In this document: piece by piece, positions 1 through 9,004 of the stretch
Layout: each line of letters starts with the position of its first letter
Position numbering within the stretch: position 1 is the first letter of the stretch
Program-made: the position numbers and the translations under genes
From: Cyclobacteriaceae bacterium
GTDB lineage: Bacteria; Bacteroidota; Bacteroidia; Cytophagales; Cyclobacteriaceae
Assembly: GCA_028285445.1 (NCBI GenBank)
Contig: JANQPQ010000008.1
Location: 1 to 64,000, forward strand
Direction: 5' to 3'
Length of the DNA stretch: 64,000 nucleotides
The notes under the pieces: model-generated
What the model was told of the DNA's origin: nothing
The model's input: the letters and a program-made list of their open reading frames with translations, nothing else
Databases searched by the model: none

Positions 1-2
1 AG

Positions 3-119
3 GCAACAACCTTGATTGAGGATGAGGATGACATGCAGACAAAAATAGCGTATTCTGAATTGAAAGGTACCCGATTGGCTATCGCCTCCGAACTTCAAAA
101 AATACGCTGTCGCTGGTGA
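3..119 (+). CDS. Possible 3' end of a plus-strand gene (partial)
   Basis: Frame 3 on the plus strand is open from the window edge to a TGA at 117-119, giving about 38 residues with an acidic stretch (EDEDD) and ending in KIRCRW. It would overlap the 3' end of the DUF4249 gene on the other strand by about 40 bases. The other two plus frames have stops within the first 20 bases. No family is recognisable, and an open frame this short could be chance. Confidence 0.2.
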   Translation, partial: ATTLIEDEDDMQTKIAYSELKGTRLAIASELQKIRCRW

Positions 120-879
120 AGGCCGAGAATACGCCCAGTGCGTTGGTGATATTGGACAAAGGTTCATTCAAATCCCTGGAATCTTGTACCAGGGTTTGAT
201 AGAGATCAGCATACTCCTGATTAATTCTATAAACCTTAACCACGTATTCACCGAAGGTGGTGAAATTGGGAACGGTAATCTCAAATTGACTTTCTCTGGT
301 GGGTTCAGACACAAGCCGGAACTGTGCCAGCTGATTTTCAACTTGTTCAGGGAAGATAGGATCCTTGACGTCAACCCGGTCTTCAATTACCATGAAATGA
401 AGCTCATCACTGGGGTTATCCCAGCTAACAATCAGGTCTATTTGCTGCACAAACTCAACAAACCCCGGACCGAGTGGGGGAAGTTCTATAAGCGCTTCAG
501 AAATGGAGACGCCTTGGGGGGCTTCTGGAACCATGGTTTCACCGGTGGCTGTAATGCCATCATACACGACCTCAATTTGGAAAAGATCTCCAATCTCTAC
601 GTTGAGGTCGCCGGCAGGGTATTCATAATTGCCCTCATTGTCTGCTGAGACTAACCCATAGCGGATATTATTCTTAATGAGGGTAACACTGGCATCGTTA
701 ATCGGATCTGAGATCAGCTCTGTTTGATCCAATGGAATAATGCTCTTGATTTTGATGTCATCGATCGGCTCACCTGTAAAAATGAAGGCTTCAACTACAA
801 AGGTATTCTTGGCAGGGGGCTCTTCCGGGGTACAACTCCAAATGAAAAATAAAAACGATATGAGGGTGAGGTATTTCAT
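79..879 (-). CDS. DUF4249 domain lipoprotein, partner of TonB receptor
   Basis: This 266-aa protein has a short signal peptide ending in a lipobox (FFIWSC, Cys16), so it should be a lipoprotein. The body, with VVEAFIFTGEPIDDIKI near the N-terminus, matches the DUF4249 family of Bacteroidota, which is typically encoded directly downstream of a TonB-dependent receptor, as here. Its ATG overlaps the receptor's TAA stop by one base (TAATG), so the two are surely co-transcribed and probably translationally coupled. By family context it is an accessory surface or periplasmic component of the uptake system; the substrate is unknown. Confidence 0.85.
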   Translation of the reverse strand: MKYLTLISFLFFIWSCTPEEPPAKNTFVVEAFIFTGEPIDDIKIKSIIPLDQTELISDPINDASVTLIKNNIRYGLVSADNEGNYEYPAGDLNVEIGDLFQIEVVYDGITATGETMVPEAPQGVSISEALIELPPLGPGFVEFVQQIDLIVSWDNPSDELHFMVIEDRVDVKDPIFPEQVENQLAQFRLVSEPTRESQFEITVPNFTTFGEYVVKVYRINQEYADLYQTLVQDSRDLNEPLSNITNALGVFSAFTSDSVFFEVRRR

Positions 880-3290
880 TAGAACTCTACACTTAATGAT
901 AGGTTGGGAGTGAAGCCCAGATAGGTAATTTCAGTAATTAGAAAGGGGGTGGTGGTGAAGTCAAACTCTTTGTACCAGATATTTCTTCTGCCGTAGGCAT
1001 TAAAAATTGATACCCCCAATTTGGCATCTGCCGGGCCCCATTTGAATTTGTAGTTGGCTGAGATGTCTAAACGATGGTAAGCTGGTAACCTGGAGCCGTT
1101 CTTAGGACCTACTCCAATGTAGCTGAATGATCTTCCATCCAATAGGTCAATTTGGTATTGACCTGAGGGCTCTGTGAAGGGTTTTCCTGTGCCGTAGACA
1201 AAGGTACTGGCTAAAGTCCATTCACCGGTTTCATAGCTATGCACCATTTTAAACTCATTGGTTTGATCGTGTAATGCCGGGAAATCCTGGCCGTCGTTAA
1301 AATCGGGGAAAGTGTGCCGTACCCTGGAAAGTGTATATGAAAGCCAGCCGTTGTACTTTCCCTGTTTCTTTTGCAGAAGAAACTCCACTCCTTCGCTAAA
1401 GCCATTACCATTAAAAAATAGATTGTCAAAATCTTCGTCAGTATCTCTTCTGAATCTCAAGGAAAACTCCGAGAGGTTATTAAAATCTTTGCGGTATACT
1501 TCCACATCGAACAATAGCCAATCGTTTTCATAACTGGCGCCAGCGATGTAATGTTTCGAATTGAGAACGTTCACAAGGTCCCCGTCAGCAAGCAACCAAA
1601 AATCTCGCGACCCTTCGCTTACATTTTCATTGATAATCCGGTTGACAAACTGATTGTATTCGCCATAGGCACCTTTAATCTTGATCTTATCCGTGACATT
1701 GTAGCTAAATGATGCCCGAGGTGTCCAAAAGATCTCATCGGTTTCTTCATAGTAGGTTGTTCGCAATCCTGCGGTAATCGAAAGCCCGTTTAAAGGTTGC
1801 CAGGTATTTTGCAGGTAAAGGGCTCCATAATCAGCTTTCTGATCTCTACTAAGAACAGTTGTGGTATCGTTTATAACGAAGTTGTAGTCGATGCTAGTAT
1901 TGGTATACCAAGCCCCGAACTCAATATGATGCGCGGCAGAAGGCTGCCATTCGTTGTCTAGTCGAAAAGTATAATCGTTGACTTTATTCTTTTCCAGCAC
2001 TTTAATATCGAACTCGATTACCAGCGAATCATTCTCTTCGGGAATGGTGACATCAAGATCGAACACGCGATTGAAATCGCTGAAGTAGGTTGAGGTTGCG
2101 CCAAGGAAGTTACTATAGAACTTTGAATTCCATTGCCTTGACCACTTAAGAGAGGCTCCCCGGTTACCCCAATCAGTCTTATCATCCAACTGGGCAAGGA
2201 TAAAACGACTGGTGCCATCAGGAATGTTCAGTATCCTGGTGAAGTCCCTTGATTCATCTAGAAAATCCTGGCCGTTGTATAAACTGAGGCTGAGGTTATC
2301 CTTCTCACTTGGCCTGTAAGTTAGCTTACTATTTACATCGTAGAAATAGAAATCCGGGGTAACCTCATTTGTAACTAGGCCCAGGTCATCAGCCACATCA
2401 CCCTCCGGATCATTCTGGCCAAATACATTGAAAATATTTGAATAAAGGCCGCTACGGATTATATCCGTGTAGGACCTCCTTCCGGCAATTAGAAACGAGC
2501 CTTTGCCTTTAATAGGAAGCTCCAGGTACCCTTTGGCACTAAGCAGGTTGATTGCAGCTCCTCCCTGTACGCTGTTCACATCCCCTGTCTTGCCAGTAAG
2601 ATCGACCACACTGCTAACCCGACCTCCGTACTTTGCTGGGAATCCACCTTTGTAGATTTTCGCATCTTTTATGGCATTGGTATTAAAGGCGCTAAAGAAA
2701 CCAAAGAAGTGATCGACGTTGTAGACCGTCATACCATCCAACAGCACCAGGTTTTGGTCAGGAGTGCCTCCCCGAACATAGAGGCCAGAAGAACTCTCAT
2801 TGGTACCACTGATTCCGGGCAAGAGTTGTAGCGATCGGAAGATATCCTCTTCCCCAACATTGGGCAAAAGCGCGAGTTGCTTTGGCGAAAGTGTAGCTAC
2901 ACTTACCCCCTCGGAGGCATTCATGATTTTGTAGTTGGTCGCTGAAATTACCACTTCGCTAAGCTCAAGGGTAGAGGGTTCAACTTCCAGCACAAGTTGT
3001 TGTTTGGCAGTTTCGGGAGTGAGCTTTATTCGAAGGTTGTTGTAGCCCACATACCTTACCTCGATGGAAGAGGTGTCGCTGGGAACATCGAAAAGCGTAA
3101 AGTAGCCGTCCAGGTTGGTATTAGTGCCGAGCCCCGTTTCCAAGACCACAATAGTAGCTCCGGGTAGTGTCTCACCACTTCCTTTTTCTCTTACTACTCC
3201 ACTAACGTCAATATTGAACTTGGTAGGGGCTTGTGCCAGGCTAGTAAATGCCAACAACACTATTCCAATCCCCCCGACCAGCCGTCTCAT
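879..3290 (-). CDS. TonB-dependent outer-membrane receptor with carboxypeptidase-like N-terminal domain
   Basis: The chosen start is the ATG at 3290 (MRRLVGGIGIVLLAF, a signal peptide ending near SLAQA); an in-frame ATG at 3329 would run through the end of the upstream small ORF. The order is signal peptide, a carboxypeptidase-regulatory-like beta-sandwich (VSGVVREKGSGETLPGATI), a plug domain (ISATNYK, then YVRGGTPDQNLVLLDG), and a long beta-barrel ending in NLSLSVEF, with a terminal Phe as outer-membrane proteins usually have. It should import a bulky or chelated substrate with TonB/ExbBD energy. The pairing with DUF4249 is typical of Bacteroidota. The ligand cannot be told from sequence, and no anti-sigma or sigma partner is adjacent. 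Confidence 0.9.
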   Translation of the reverse strand: MRRLVGGIGIVLLAFTSLAQAPTKFNIDVSGVVREKGSGETLPGATIVVLETGLGTNTNLDGYFTLFDVPSDTSSIEVRYVGYNNLRIKLTPETAKQQLVLEVEPSTLELSEVVISATNYKIMNASEGVSVATLSPKQLALLPNVGEEDIFRSLQLLPGISGTNESSSGLYVRGGTPDQNLVLLDGMTVYNVDHFFGFFSAFNTNAIKDAKIYKGGFPAKYGGRVSSVVDLTGKTGDVNSVQGGAAINLLSAKGYLELPIKGKGSFLIAGRRSYTDIIRSGLYSNIFNVFGQNDPEGDVADDLGLVTNEVTPDFYFYDVNSKLTYRPSEKDNLSLSLYNGQDFLDESRDFTRILNIPDGTSRFILAQLDDKTDWGNRGASLKWSRQWNSKFYSNFLGATSTYFSDFNRVFDLDVTIPEENDSLVIEFDIKVLEKNKVNDYTFRLDNEWQPSAAHHIEFGAWYTNTSIDYNFVINDTTTVLSRDQKADYGALYLQNTWQPLNGLSITAGLRTTYYEETDEIFWTPRASFSYNVTDKIKIKGAYGEYNQFVNRIINENVSEGSRDFWLLADGDLVNVLNSKHYIAGASYENDWLLFDVEVYRKDFNNLSEFSLRFRRDTDEDFDNLFFNGNGFSEGVEFLLQKKQGKYNGWLSYTLSRVRHTFPDFNDGQDFPALHDQTNEFKMVHSYETGEWTLASTFVYGTGKPFTEPSGQYQIDLLDGRSFSYIGVGPKNGSRLPAYHRLDISANYKFKWGPADAKLGVSIFNAYGRRNIWYKEFDFTTTPFLITEITYLGFTPNLSLSVEF

Positions 3291-3292
3291 TA

Positions 3293-3442
3293 CTAATGAT
3301 GTGACATTGATTTTGAAAGTTCCTGCCAAAGAATCATCCTGGCCATTTCAATAGTTTGAGGCGAATAGTACTGGTTAGTTTTTACCGAATTCTTAAGCTT
3401 AGAAAGGTTCTCGAGTATTTTCTTTGCTTCTCTAACGGTCAT
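3293..3442 (-). CDS. Small 49-aa protein upstream of TonB receptor
   Basis: An ATG-started ORF of 49 codons (begins MTVREAKKILENL, ends SKSMSHH) stops with TAG two bases before the ATG at 3290 of the TonB receptor. It is amphipathic, charged and probably helical, with no signal peptide. The tight spacing suggests one operon and supports the shorter start of the receptor, because the longer start would overlap this ORF. I recognise no family. It could instead be a leader peptide that couples translation to the receptor. Confidence 0.5.
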   Translation of the reverse strand: MTVREAKKILENLSKLKNSVKTNQYYSPQTIEMARMILWQELSKSMSHH

Positions 3443-3603
3443 TTTAGTTAGTTAGGTTGAACCCAAGATACGTTAACTATCTGTTAAGCGCCAAATAACT
3501 TCAACCAAGGTCTTAGGTTTTTCAATCAACTCAAGTTAATCATTATCAAAGAAAATTTGAAATACTTTCAGTAGTCCTACTATCATTTCTGTTGTTGAGA
3601 TAT

Positions 3604-3611
3604 TATTTTTG
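3604..3611 (+). promoter_or_regulatory. Putative -7 box of thyA promoter
   Basis: TATTTTTG fits the Bacteroidota -7 consensus TAnnTTTG and lies 24 bases before the thyA ATG. No convincing TTTG -33 box sits at the usual distance, so the call is tentative. Confidence 0.35.
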
Positions 3612-3635
3612 TTAAGCACTTCCAATCAATCTTAA

Positions 3636-4430
3636 ATGCAACAATATCACGATCTTATGCGGCACATTCTTCAAGAAGGAGTCGAGAAGAATGACAGAAC
3701 CGGTACGGGTACAATTTCAGTTTTTGGTCACCAAATGAGGTTTGACCTCAGAGAGGGTTTTCCGATGGTTACCACCAAAAAACTACATTTGAAATCGATA
3801 ATTTATGAGTTGTTGTGGTTTTTGAATGGCGATACCAATATTAAGTACCTTAATGAGAACGGCGTTAGAATTTGGGATGAATGGGCTGACGAAAATGGTG
3901 ATTTAGGTCCGGTTTATGGACACCAATGGCGCAGCTGGCCTGCACCAGATGGTACCACCGTAGATCAAATTAGTATTCTTATCGATCAGATTAAGAATAA
4001 CCCCGATAGCCGCCGGTTGATAGTAAGTGCCTGGAATGTGCCTGAAGTTAATAGGATGGCGCTGCCACCATGCCATACACTTTTCCAGTTTTATGTGGCT
4101 AACAACAAATTATCTTGTCAGCTTTATCAAAGATCTGCAGATGTTTTTCTGGGTGTGCCTTTTAACATTGCTTCTTACTCCTTACTTACATTGATGATAG
4201 CCCAGGTTTGCGGCTTGCAACCCGGAGATTTTGTTCATACGTTTGGCGACACGCATTTGTACTCAAATCACCTCGAGCAGGCTGAGTTACAGCTAACCCG
4301 TGAGCCCCGGGAACTACCAAAAATGGTAATCAATCCCGAAGTTAATAGCATCTTCGATTTTAAGTTTGAAGACTTCCGCCTGGAAAACTACGACCCACAT
4401 CCCCACATCAAAGCGGAAGTTGCAGTTTAG
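3636..4430 (+). CDS. thyA: Thymidylate synthase ThyA
   Basis: At 264 aa this has exactly the length of the classical enzyme. It converts dUMP to dTMP with methylene-tetrahydrofolate. The catalytic cysteine is Cys146 in [11 protein letters not shown], the phosphate-binding arginine is in NDRTGTGT (Arg21), and the dUMP-binding QRSAD segment is intact. The gene ends convergently with the class IV aminotransferase, overlapping by four bases. No folA (dihydrofolate reductase), a common partner, is adjacent. Confidence 0.97.
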   Translation: MQQYHDLMRHILQEGVEKNDRTGTGTISVFGHQMRFDLREGFPMVTTKKLHLKSIIYELLWFLNGDTNIKYLNENGVRIWDEWADENGDLGPVYGHQWRSWPAPDGTTVDQISILIDQIKNNPDSRRLIVSAWNVPEVNRMALPPCHTLFQFYVANNKLSCQLYQRSADVFLGVPFNIASYSLLTLMIAQVCGLQPGDFVHTFGDTHLYSNHLEQAELQLTREPRELPKMVINPEVNSIFDFKFEDFRLENYDPHPHIKAEVAV

Positions 4431-5236
4431 CTGATTACATACTCCAGTAGTCTCTCTTCCAATCTAGGCTTGGCATCTAAATTACGGTTAATGAACCGCT
4501 GAAAGTACCTGATGCCGGAAGCATTAGTTGCAAATATTTGGTCGGCCTTGCTAAGGATTTCCGCACCAACCGCAACTTCTCTTACCGGGTTGGATTGTTT
4601 TTGTGCATCTAGAACTACCGAACGCATTATGCCATCAATACAGCCGGTGTCTATAGTCGGTGTGTAGATATTTTCTCCCATTACCCAAAACAAATTGGAA
4701 GAGGTACACTCGCAAAGCTGTTGATGATAATTGAGAATAATGAGCTCATCTAAGCTTTTCTCTGTCTTTTCTATGGATGCAAGCACATAGGGTAGGGCAT
4801 TGCAGGTCTTGTATGGTGAGTATTGATTTGGTGCAATGAAGGTGTCTTTGCAAATGTCGCTGTTTTCGATTGGCCTTGGTGCCATGGCCTGCTGAGGCAC
4901 AATTAAGAAATTACAGGTGCTGGTGGAAGGTGAGTAGAGGCCTCCGGGCTTACGCCACATTTGTAAACGAAGTCTACCATGCTCAATGGTATTGGCAACA
5001 AGTAGTTGGTCAATAGCCAGTGTTAACGTTTGTAAATCGAAATCTTCAGGAGGTATCATCTTCAGGGCTTTGGAGCCTCGCTCCAGTCTTGAGTAATGCC
5101 GATCTAAGAAAGAAGGTTGACTATCTCGAACAGCTATCGATTCGAATATGCCATCTCCATACTGAAATGCCCGATCATTCATAGAAAGCTTAAAATCAGC
5201 CTCTTCTACTAGCCGGGAGTTATATATCACTTTCAT
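4427..5236 (-). CDS. Aminotransferase class IV (PabC/IlvE/D-Ala aminotransferase fold)
   Basis: This 269-aa protein has the fold-type IV PLP aminotransferase layout. [11 protein letters not shown] is the N-terminal hallmark. Lys143 in [13 protein letters not shown] is the expected Schiff-base lysine, and [10 protein letters not shown] around residue 175 is the conserved E-x-x-x-x-N segment. Its closest functional candidates are aminodeoxychorismate lyase (PabC, folate synthesis) and a branched-chain or D-amino-acid aminotransferase. Convergence with thyA is suggestive of a folate link but does not decide it, because no pabA/pabB is nearby. Confidence 0.8.
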   Translation of the reverse strand: MKVIYNSRLVEEADFKLSMNDRAFQYGDGIFESIAVRDSQPSFLDRHYSRLERGSKALKMIPPEDFDLQTLTLAIDQLLVANTIEHGRLRLQMWRKPGGLYSPSTSTCNFLIVPQQAMAPRPIENSDICKDTFIAPNQYSPYKTCNALPYVLASIEKTEKSLDELIILNYHQQLCECTSSNLFWVMGENIYTPTIDTGCIDGIMRSVVLDAQKQSNPVREVAVGAEILSKADQIFATNASGIRYFQRFINRNLDAKPRLEERLLEYVIS

Positions 5237-5268
5237 GTAGAAAAATTACCTTTTATAATGATTTGGAC

Positions 5269-5297
5269 TTTGCCACCCAAAATTATTACTAATATTG
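5269..5297 (+). promoter_or_regulatory. Putative Bacteroidota promoter of sdaAB
   Basis: TTTG at 5269-5272 and TAATATTG at 5290-5297 are 17 bases apart and resemble the -33 (TTTG) and -7 (TAnnTTTG, one mismatch) boxes. They sit just upstream of the sdaAB ATG and give a short leader of about 15 bases. Confidence 0.4.
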
Positions 5298-5318
5298 AAT
5301 TGGTAATTACCCCAATCC

Positions 5319-5996
5319 ATGGCTGAAAAAAGCAGCGTTTTTGACATGATTGGCCCTGTTATGATTGGGCCATCCAGCTCTCATACAGCTGGGGTAGTGC
5401 GTATTGCCCGTGTTGTGGTAAAGATACTTGGTAAAATTCCCAAATCAGCCGATGTTACATTTTACAATTCTTTTGCCCGTACCTACGAAGGTCATGGTAG
5501 CGATAAGGCCGTTGTTGCTGGCCTGCTTGATTACAAGACTGACGATAAACGGATAAGGAGTTCTTTCGAGATGGCAGAAGAGCAGGGTTTAGAATACAAA
5601 TTCAAATCCGTTGGGAATGCCTCTACCCTACATCCTAACACCATTAAAATAGAAGCAGGTGATAAAGACAGATCTGTGGAGATAGTAGGAGAAAGTAGGG
5701 GAGGAGGACTTATAAATATCTCCGAGGTTGACGGCTTTAATGCCAACTTTAGCGCAAATTTGCACACGCTTATTGTTAAGGCTGAGGACACCAAGGGCAG
5801 TATCGCCTATATAGCAAGTGTACTTTCACAAGATGATTGTAATATAGCCACCATGTCAGTTTCCAGAAAAGGAAAACATGGGTTGGCCTGTCACGTTATA
5901 GAAATGGATTCAGGCCTTAAGCCTGTAACATTGGATTATATGCGGAGTCTAAGTTGGGTAGGGGAAGTAGTGTATATACCAGATATCGATCAGTAG
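5319..5996 (+). CDS. sdaAB: L-serine dehydratase, iron-sulfur type, beta subunit
   Basis: The 225-aa product starts with the beta-subunit signature FDMIGPVMIGPSSSHTAG and ends in an ACT domain (from about residue 145: HTLIVKAEDTKGSIAYIASVL). With an alpha subunit holding the 4Fe-4S cluster it deaminates L-serine to pyruvate and ammonia. In many bacteria the alpha gene (sdaAA) follows directly; here the next gene is a TolC-like protein 26 bases downstream, so the alpha subunit must be encoded elsewhere or is missing. Confidence 0.9.
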   Translation: MAEKSSVFDMIGPVMIGPSSSHTAGVVRIARVVVKILGKIPKSADVTFYNSFARTYEGHGSDKAVVAGLLDYKTDDKRIRSSFEMAEEQGLEYKFKSVGNASTLHPNTIKIEAGDKDRSVEIVGESRGGGLINISEVDGFNANFSANLHTLIVKAEDTKGSIAYIASVLSQDDCNIATMSVSRKGKHGLACHVIEMDSGLKPVTLDYMRSLSWVGEVVYIPDIDQ

Positions 5997-6022
5997 TTTG
6001 GTCAAGTAAAAACGAACTCAAG

Positions 6023-7507
6023 ATGAATTTAAAGAAATCAGTGAAAATCGTGAGATTATGTTTGTTTGCCGGGGCATTCATTATGTCTAACCTGGTATTT
6101 GCTCAGAATAAGCTCTGGACTTTAGAGGAATGCGTAGATCATGCCTTGCAAAATAATCTTACCATAGAAAGGGCCCGACTTAACGTGGAGACCGCTGAGG
6201 TTAACTTGAAGCAGGCCAGGGCCAACAGGCTACCAACGTTAAATGCCAATGGGTCTTATGGATTTAACTGGGGTAGGTCAATCGACCCAACCACCAACCT
6301 ATTTACGACGCAAAGAATTGCTTCCTCTAATGTTGGTGCCAACTCGTCGGTAGTACTTTTCAACTGGTTTAACATTAGAAATACTGTTCGACAAAACGAG
6401 GTGAATACACAAGCCAGTAGATTTGATTTGCAGAAAGCAGAGAACGATATCATTCTCAGTGTGGCTACATTCTATCTCAACATTATTTTCAACAAAGAAT
6501 TGTTGGAAAATGCCAAGTCGCAATTGTCTTCAACTGAAAGAAGAGTGGAACGTACCACCAAGCAAGTTGAGGTGGGAGCATTGGCAAGAACAAGTTTACT
6601 TGATTTATTGGCTCAGCAAGCTACTAATGAGCTCAATGTGGTAAATGCAGAGAATAGTCTGAACTTCGCGATTTTGCAATTAAAGCAATTGCTACAGATA
6701 CCCGCCAGCGAACCATTTGACATAGAAATTCCAGAGTTAGAGGTGGGCCAGGAAGATTTAACCATTAGTTCCGAAGAGGTATTTACAACTGCGGAACAAA
6801 CTATGCCAGAAGTGAAAAGTGCAGACTTGGGCGTGGAGAGCGCGGCTTTGGGTTTGGATGTGGCTAAAGCAGGTCTCTATCCAACCTTCAGGCTTGGTGC
6901 TGGTGTAAATACGCGTTTTTCAGATGCGTTCACTGAGCGGTTTGTACCTGACGGGGGATTCACCACGGTAGATGATGATAATGATGGTATTCCTGATACC
7001 CGACAGATCGGATTTCTGCCTTCAACCGGAGAGATTATTCTGGCACCAGAATTAGAGCGCACTGGAGTTGTAGAGGATTTTGGATTCGGAAGTCAGTTCG
7101 ATGAGAACCTAAGCCAGAATGTAGGCTTAAGTGTTAGCATCCCCATCTTTAATGGACTCTTCGCGCGGTCAAGTACGCAAAGGGCTGCTATTGCTAGCAA
7201 GCAGGCTGAGATAACCGCCCAGGAGGTTCGAAACACACTGCGCCAAACCATCGAGAACGCCTATAATGATGTATATGCTGCTGGCAAATCATTCCAGCAG
7301 TCCGAAAAGCAAGTGGAGGCTTTGGAAGAATCATTCCGGATCACAGAGCAACGATATGACTTGCAAGCAGTGGACTTTATCGATTACCAAATTGCAAACG
7401 ATAACCTATTTCAGGCGAAGTCTGACAGGCTTCGAGCGAAGTACGATTACATATTCAAACAGAAGATCTTAGATTTTTATCAAGGAAAACAAATATCATT
7501 TGACTAG
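6023..7507 (+). CDS. TolC-family outer-membrane efflux protein
   Basis: The start is placed at ATG 6023 (MNLKKSVKIVRLCLFAG), which yields a signal peptide ending LVFAQ; the longer frame from 5954 reads back into sdaAB. The mature protein shows the two repeated OEP halves with long helices (LWTLEECVDHALQNNLTIERA; then TFRLGAGVNT). An odd insert with an Asp-rich calcium-loop-like motif (VDDDNDGIPDTRQ) lies between them and is probably extracellular. The adaptor gene follows after two bases, so the pair forms the outer-membrane and periplasmic parts of an efflux or secretion pump whose inner-membrane part is not in this window. Confidence 0.88.
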   Translation: MNLKKSVKIVRLCLFAGAFIMSNLVFAQNKLWTLEECVDHALQNNLTIERARLNVETAEVNLKQARANRLPTLNANGSYGFNWGRSIDPTTNLFTTQRIASSNVGANSSVVLFNWFNIRNTVRQNEVNTQASRFDLQKAENDIILSVATFYLNIIFNKELLENAKSQLSSTERRVERTTKQVEVGALARTSLLDLLAQQATNELNVVNAENSLNFAILQLKQLLQIPASEPFDIEIPELEVGQEDLTISSEEVFTTAEQTMPEVKSADLGVESAALGLDVAKAGLYPTFRLGAGVNTRFSDAFTERFVPDGGFTTVDDDNDGIPDTRQIGFLPSTGEIILAPELERTGVVEDFGFGSQFDENLSQNVGLSVSIPIFNGLFARSSTQRAAIASKQAEITAQEVRNTLRQTIENAYNDVYAAGKSFQQSEKQVEALEESFRITEQRYDLQAVDFIDYQIANDNLFQAKSDRLRAKYDYIFKQKILDFYQGKQISFD

Positions 7508-7509
7508 TC

Positions 7510-8919
7510 ATGGCTAAGAAAAAGAAGAAATCAAAACTCTTATACTACCTGTTAGGTGCTGTTGGTGTGCTGATAGTGTTTGTAATGGTAGGTAAATCCA
7601 ATGGTTGGATTGGTGGTGTGAAGAAGATTACAGTGGAGATGGAAAATGCCAAGAAAGCTACCATTGTTGAAAAAGTAAGTGCATCTGGTGCGGTACAACC
7701 AGTTCGGGAAATTAAGATCAGTCCCGATGTGGCAGGTGAGATCACTCAGCTAAATGTAGAGGAAGGAGACTCTGTAACGATGGGACAGTTACTGGTGAAA
7801 ATAAGGCCAGACAACTTCATAAATGCGCTGGAAAGGGCCCAGGCTAACTACGATCAACAAACAGCCAACCTGGCATCGGCCAAGGCCTCTGAAGCAAGGG
7901 CTAAGGCAACCCTCATTAGGGCCGAGGCAGACTACAATCGAAGTAAGAAGCTCTTCGATGAAAAAGTGCTATCAGAAGCAGATTGGGAATTGACCCAACA
8001 GAACTATGCCGTAGCACAAAATGACTACGAATCGGCTAAGCAATCTGTCGCGGCTGCCAGATACATTTTGAAAAGTAGCAAAGCGAATGTTGATGACGCA
8101 CAGGAAAATCTTAGGCTGACAAGTGTATTCGCCCCAGCTAATGGTATTGTTTCTAAGTTAGATGTTGAACAGGGAGAAAGAGTGGTTGGGACTCAGCAGT
8201 TTGCTGGTACAGAGATGCTAAGGATTGCAGATTTAAATAAAATGGAAGTTCGGGTTGATGTAAACGAGAATGATATTATTAGAGTATCACTGGGAGATAC
8301 TGCTATAATCGATGTCGATTCTTATACCCACCTGGACAAAAAATTTAAAGGTGTTGTGACTTCGATTGCCAATACAGCAAATGATAAAGTATCTCAAGAT
8401 GCCGTAACTGAGTTTGAGGTCAAAATCAGAATTCTTAATCAGTCTTACGTTGACCTACTTGACGAAAGCACTAAGTTCCCTTTCCGTCCTGGCATGACGG
8501 CCAGTGTGGAAATAGTAACAGACTCGAAAGATAACATACTATCGGTGCCACTTTCGGCAGTTACCACCCGTAACCAAGATGATCTGGAGAAAATGATGGC
8601 GAAGAAAGGAAGAGGAGATAACGAAGAGGATGCAGAGGGAGAGGACGATGCTGAGGACAACACTCCCGTCGATGCTGATGAGGTTACAGAAATTGTCTTT
8701 GTTAATGACGGCGGAACGGCTAAGGTGGTAAAGGTGAAAACTGGTATAAGCGATTACGAAAATATTGAGATACTCGAGGGCCTGAGTGAAGGTGATGAAA
8801 TTATCTCCGGTCCATTCCTGGCAGTTTCCAAACGTCTAAAGCATGGAGATGCCATTGAAGATAAGGACAAGAAGAAAGAAGGGGAGAAGGAAGAAGAAGT
8901 TGCTGACAACAGCAATTAG
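7510..8919 (+). CDS. RND/ABC-type efflux periplasmic adaptor (MacA/HlyD-like)
   Basis: This 469-aa protein begins with a lysine-rich N-terminus and one membrane anchor (LLYYLLGAVGVLIVFVMV). It follows with a biotinyl-lipoyl half motif (SPDVAGEITQLNVEEGDSV), a long helical hairpin (about residues 95-200), the second lipoyl half (FAPANGIVSKLDVEQGERV) and beta-barrel and membrane-proximal domains. A low-complexity acidic insert (near residue 360-390) and a Lys/Glu-rich tail are unusual. It probably works with the TolC-like protein two bases upstream. Typical MacB or RND permease genes are absent downstream; a terminator follows instead. Confidence 0.87.
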   Translation: MAKKKKKSKLLYYLLGAVGVLIVFVMVGKSNGWIGGVKKITVEMENAKKATIVEKVSASGAVQPVREIKISPDVAGEITQLNVEEGDSVTMGQLLVKIRPDNFINALERAQANYDQQTANLASAKASEARAKATLIRAEADYNRSKKLFDEKVLSEADWELTQQNYAVAQNDYESAKQSVAAARYILKSSKANVDDAQENLRLTSVFAPANGIVSKLDVEQGERVVGTQQFAGTEMLRIADLNKMEVRVDVNENDIIRVSLGDTAIIDVDSYTHLDKKFKGVVTSIANTANDKVSQDAVTEFEVKIRILNQSYVDLLDESTKFPFRPGMTASVEIVTDSKDNILSVPLSAVTTRNQDDLEKMMAKKGRGDNEEDAEGEDDAEDNTPVDADEVTEIVFVNDGGTAKVVKVKTGISDYENIEILEGLSEGDEIISGPFLAVSKRLKHGDAIEDKDKKKEGEKEEEVADNSN

Positions 8920-8941
8920 CCGAAATCCCAAAAAACACTTT

Positions 8942-8976
8942 AATGCCCGACTTTTGTAGTTGGGCATTTTTGTTTT
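8942..8976 (+). terminator. Rho-independent terminator after the efflux adaptor
   Basis: A ten-base stem (8942-8951 with 8959-8968, one G-T pair) closes a seven-base loop and runs into a T-rich stretch. It ends the sdaAB-tolC-adaptor transcript. Confidence 0.8.
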
Positions 8977-9004
8977 AAAGCAATTCACCCTACTTTAACC
9001 GCAG

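Noticed and set aside
32..34. Possible minus-strand start (MSSSSSIKVV) after DUF4249
   Set aside because: Only eleven codons are visible before the window edge, and there is no supporting signal.
184..648. 154-codon plus-strand ORF
   Set aside because: It is antisense to the DUF4249 gene, which has a lipobox and family match; codon pattern and lack of a signal favour the minus strand.
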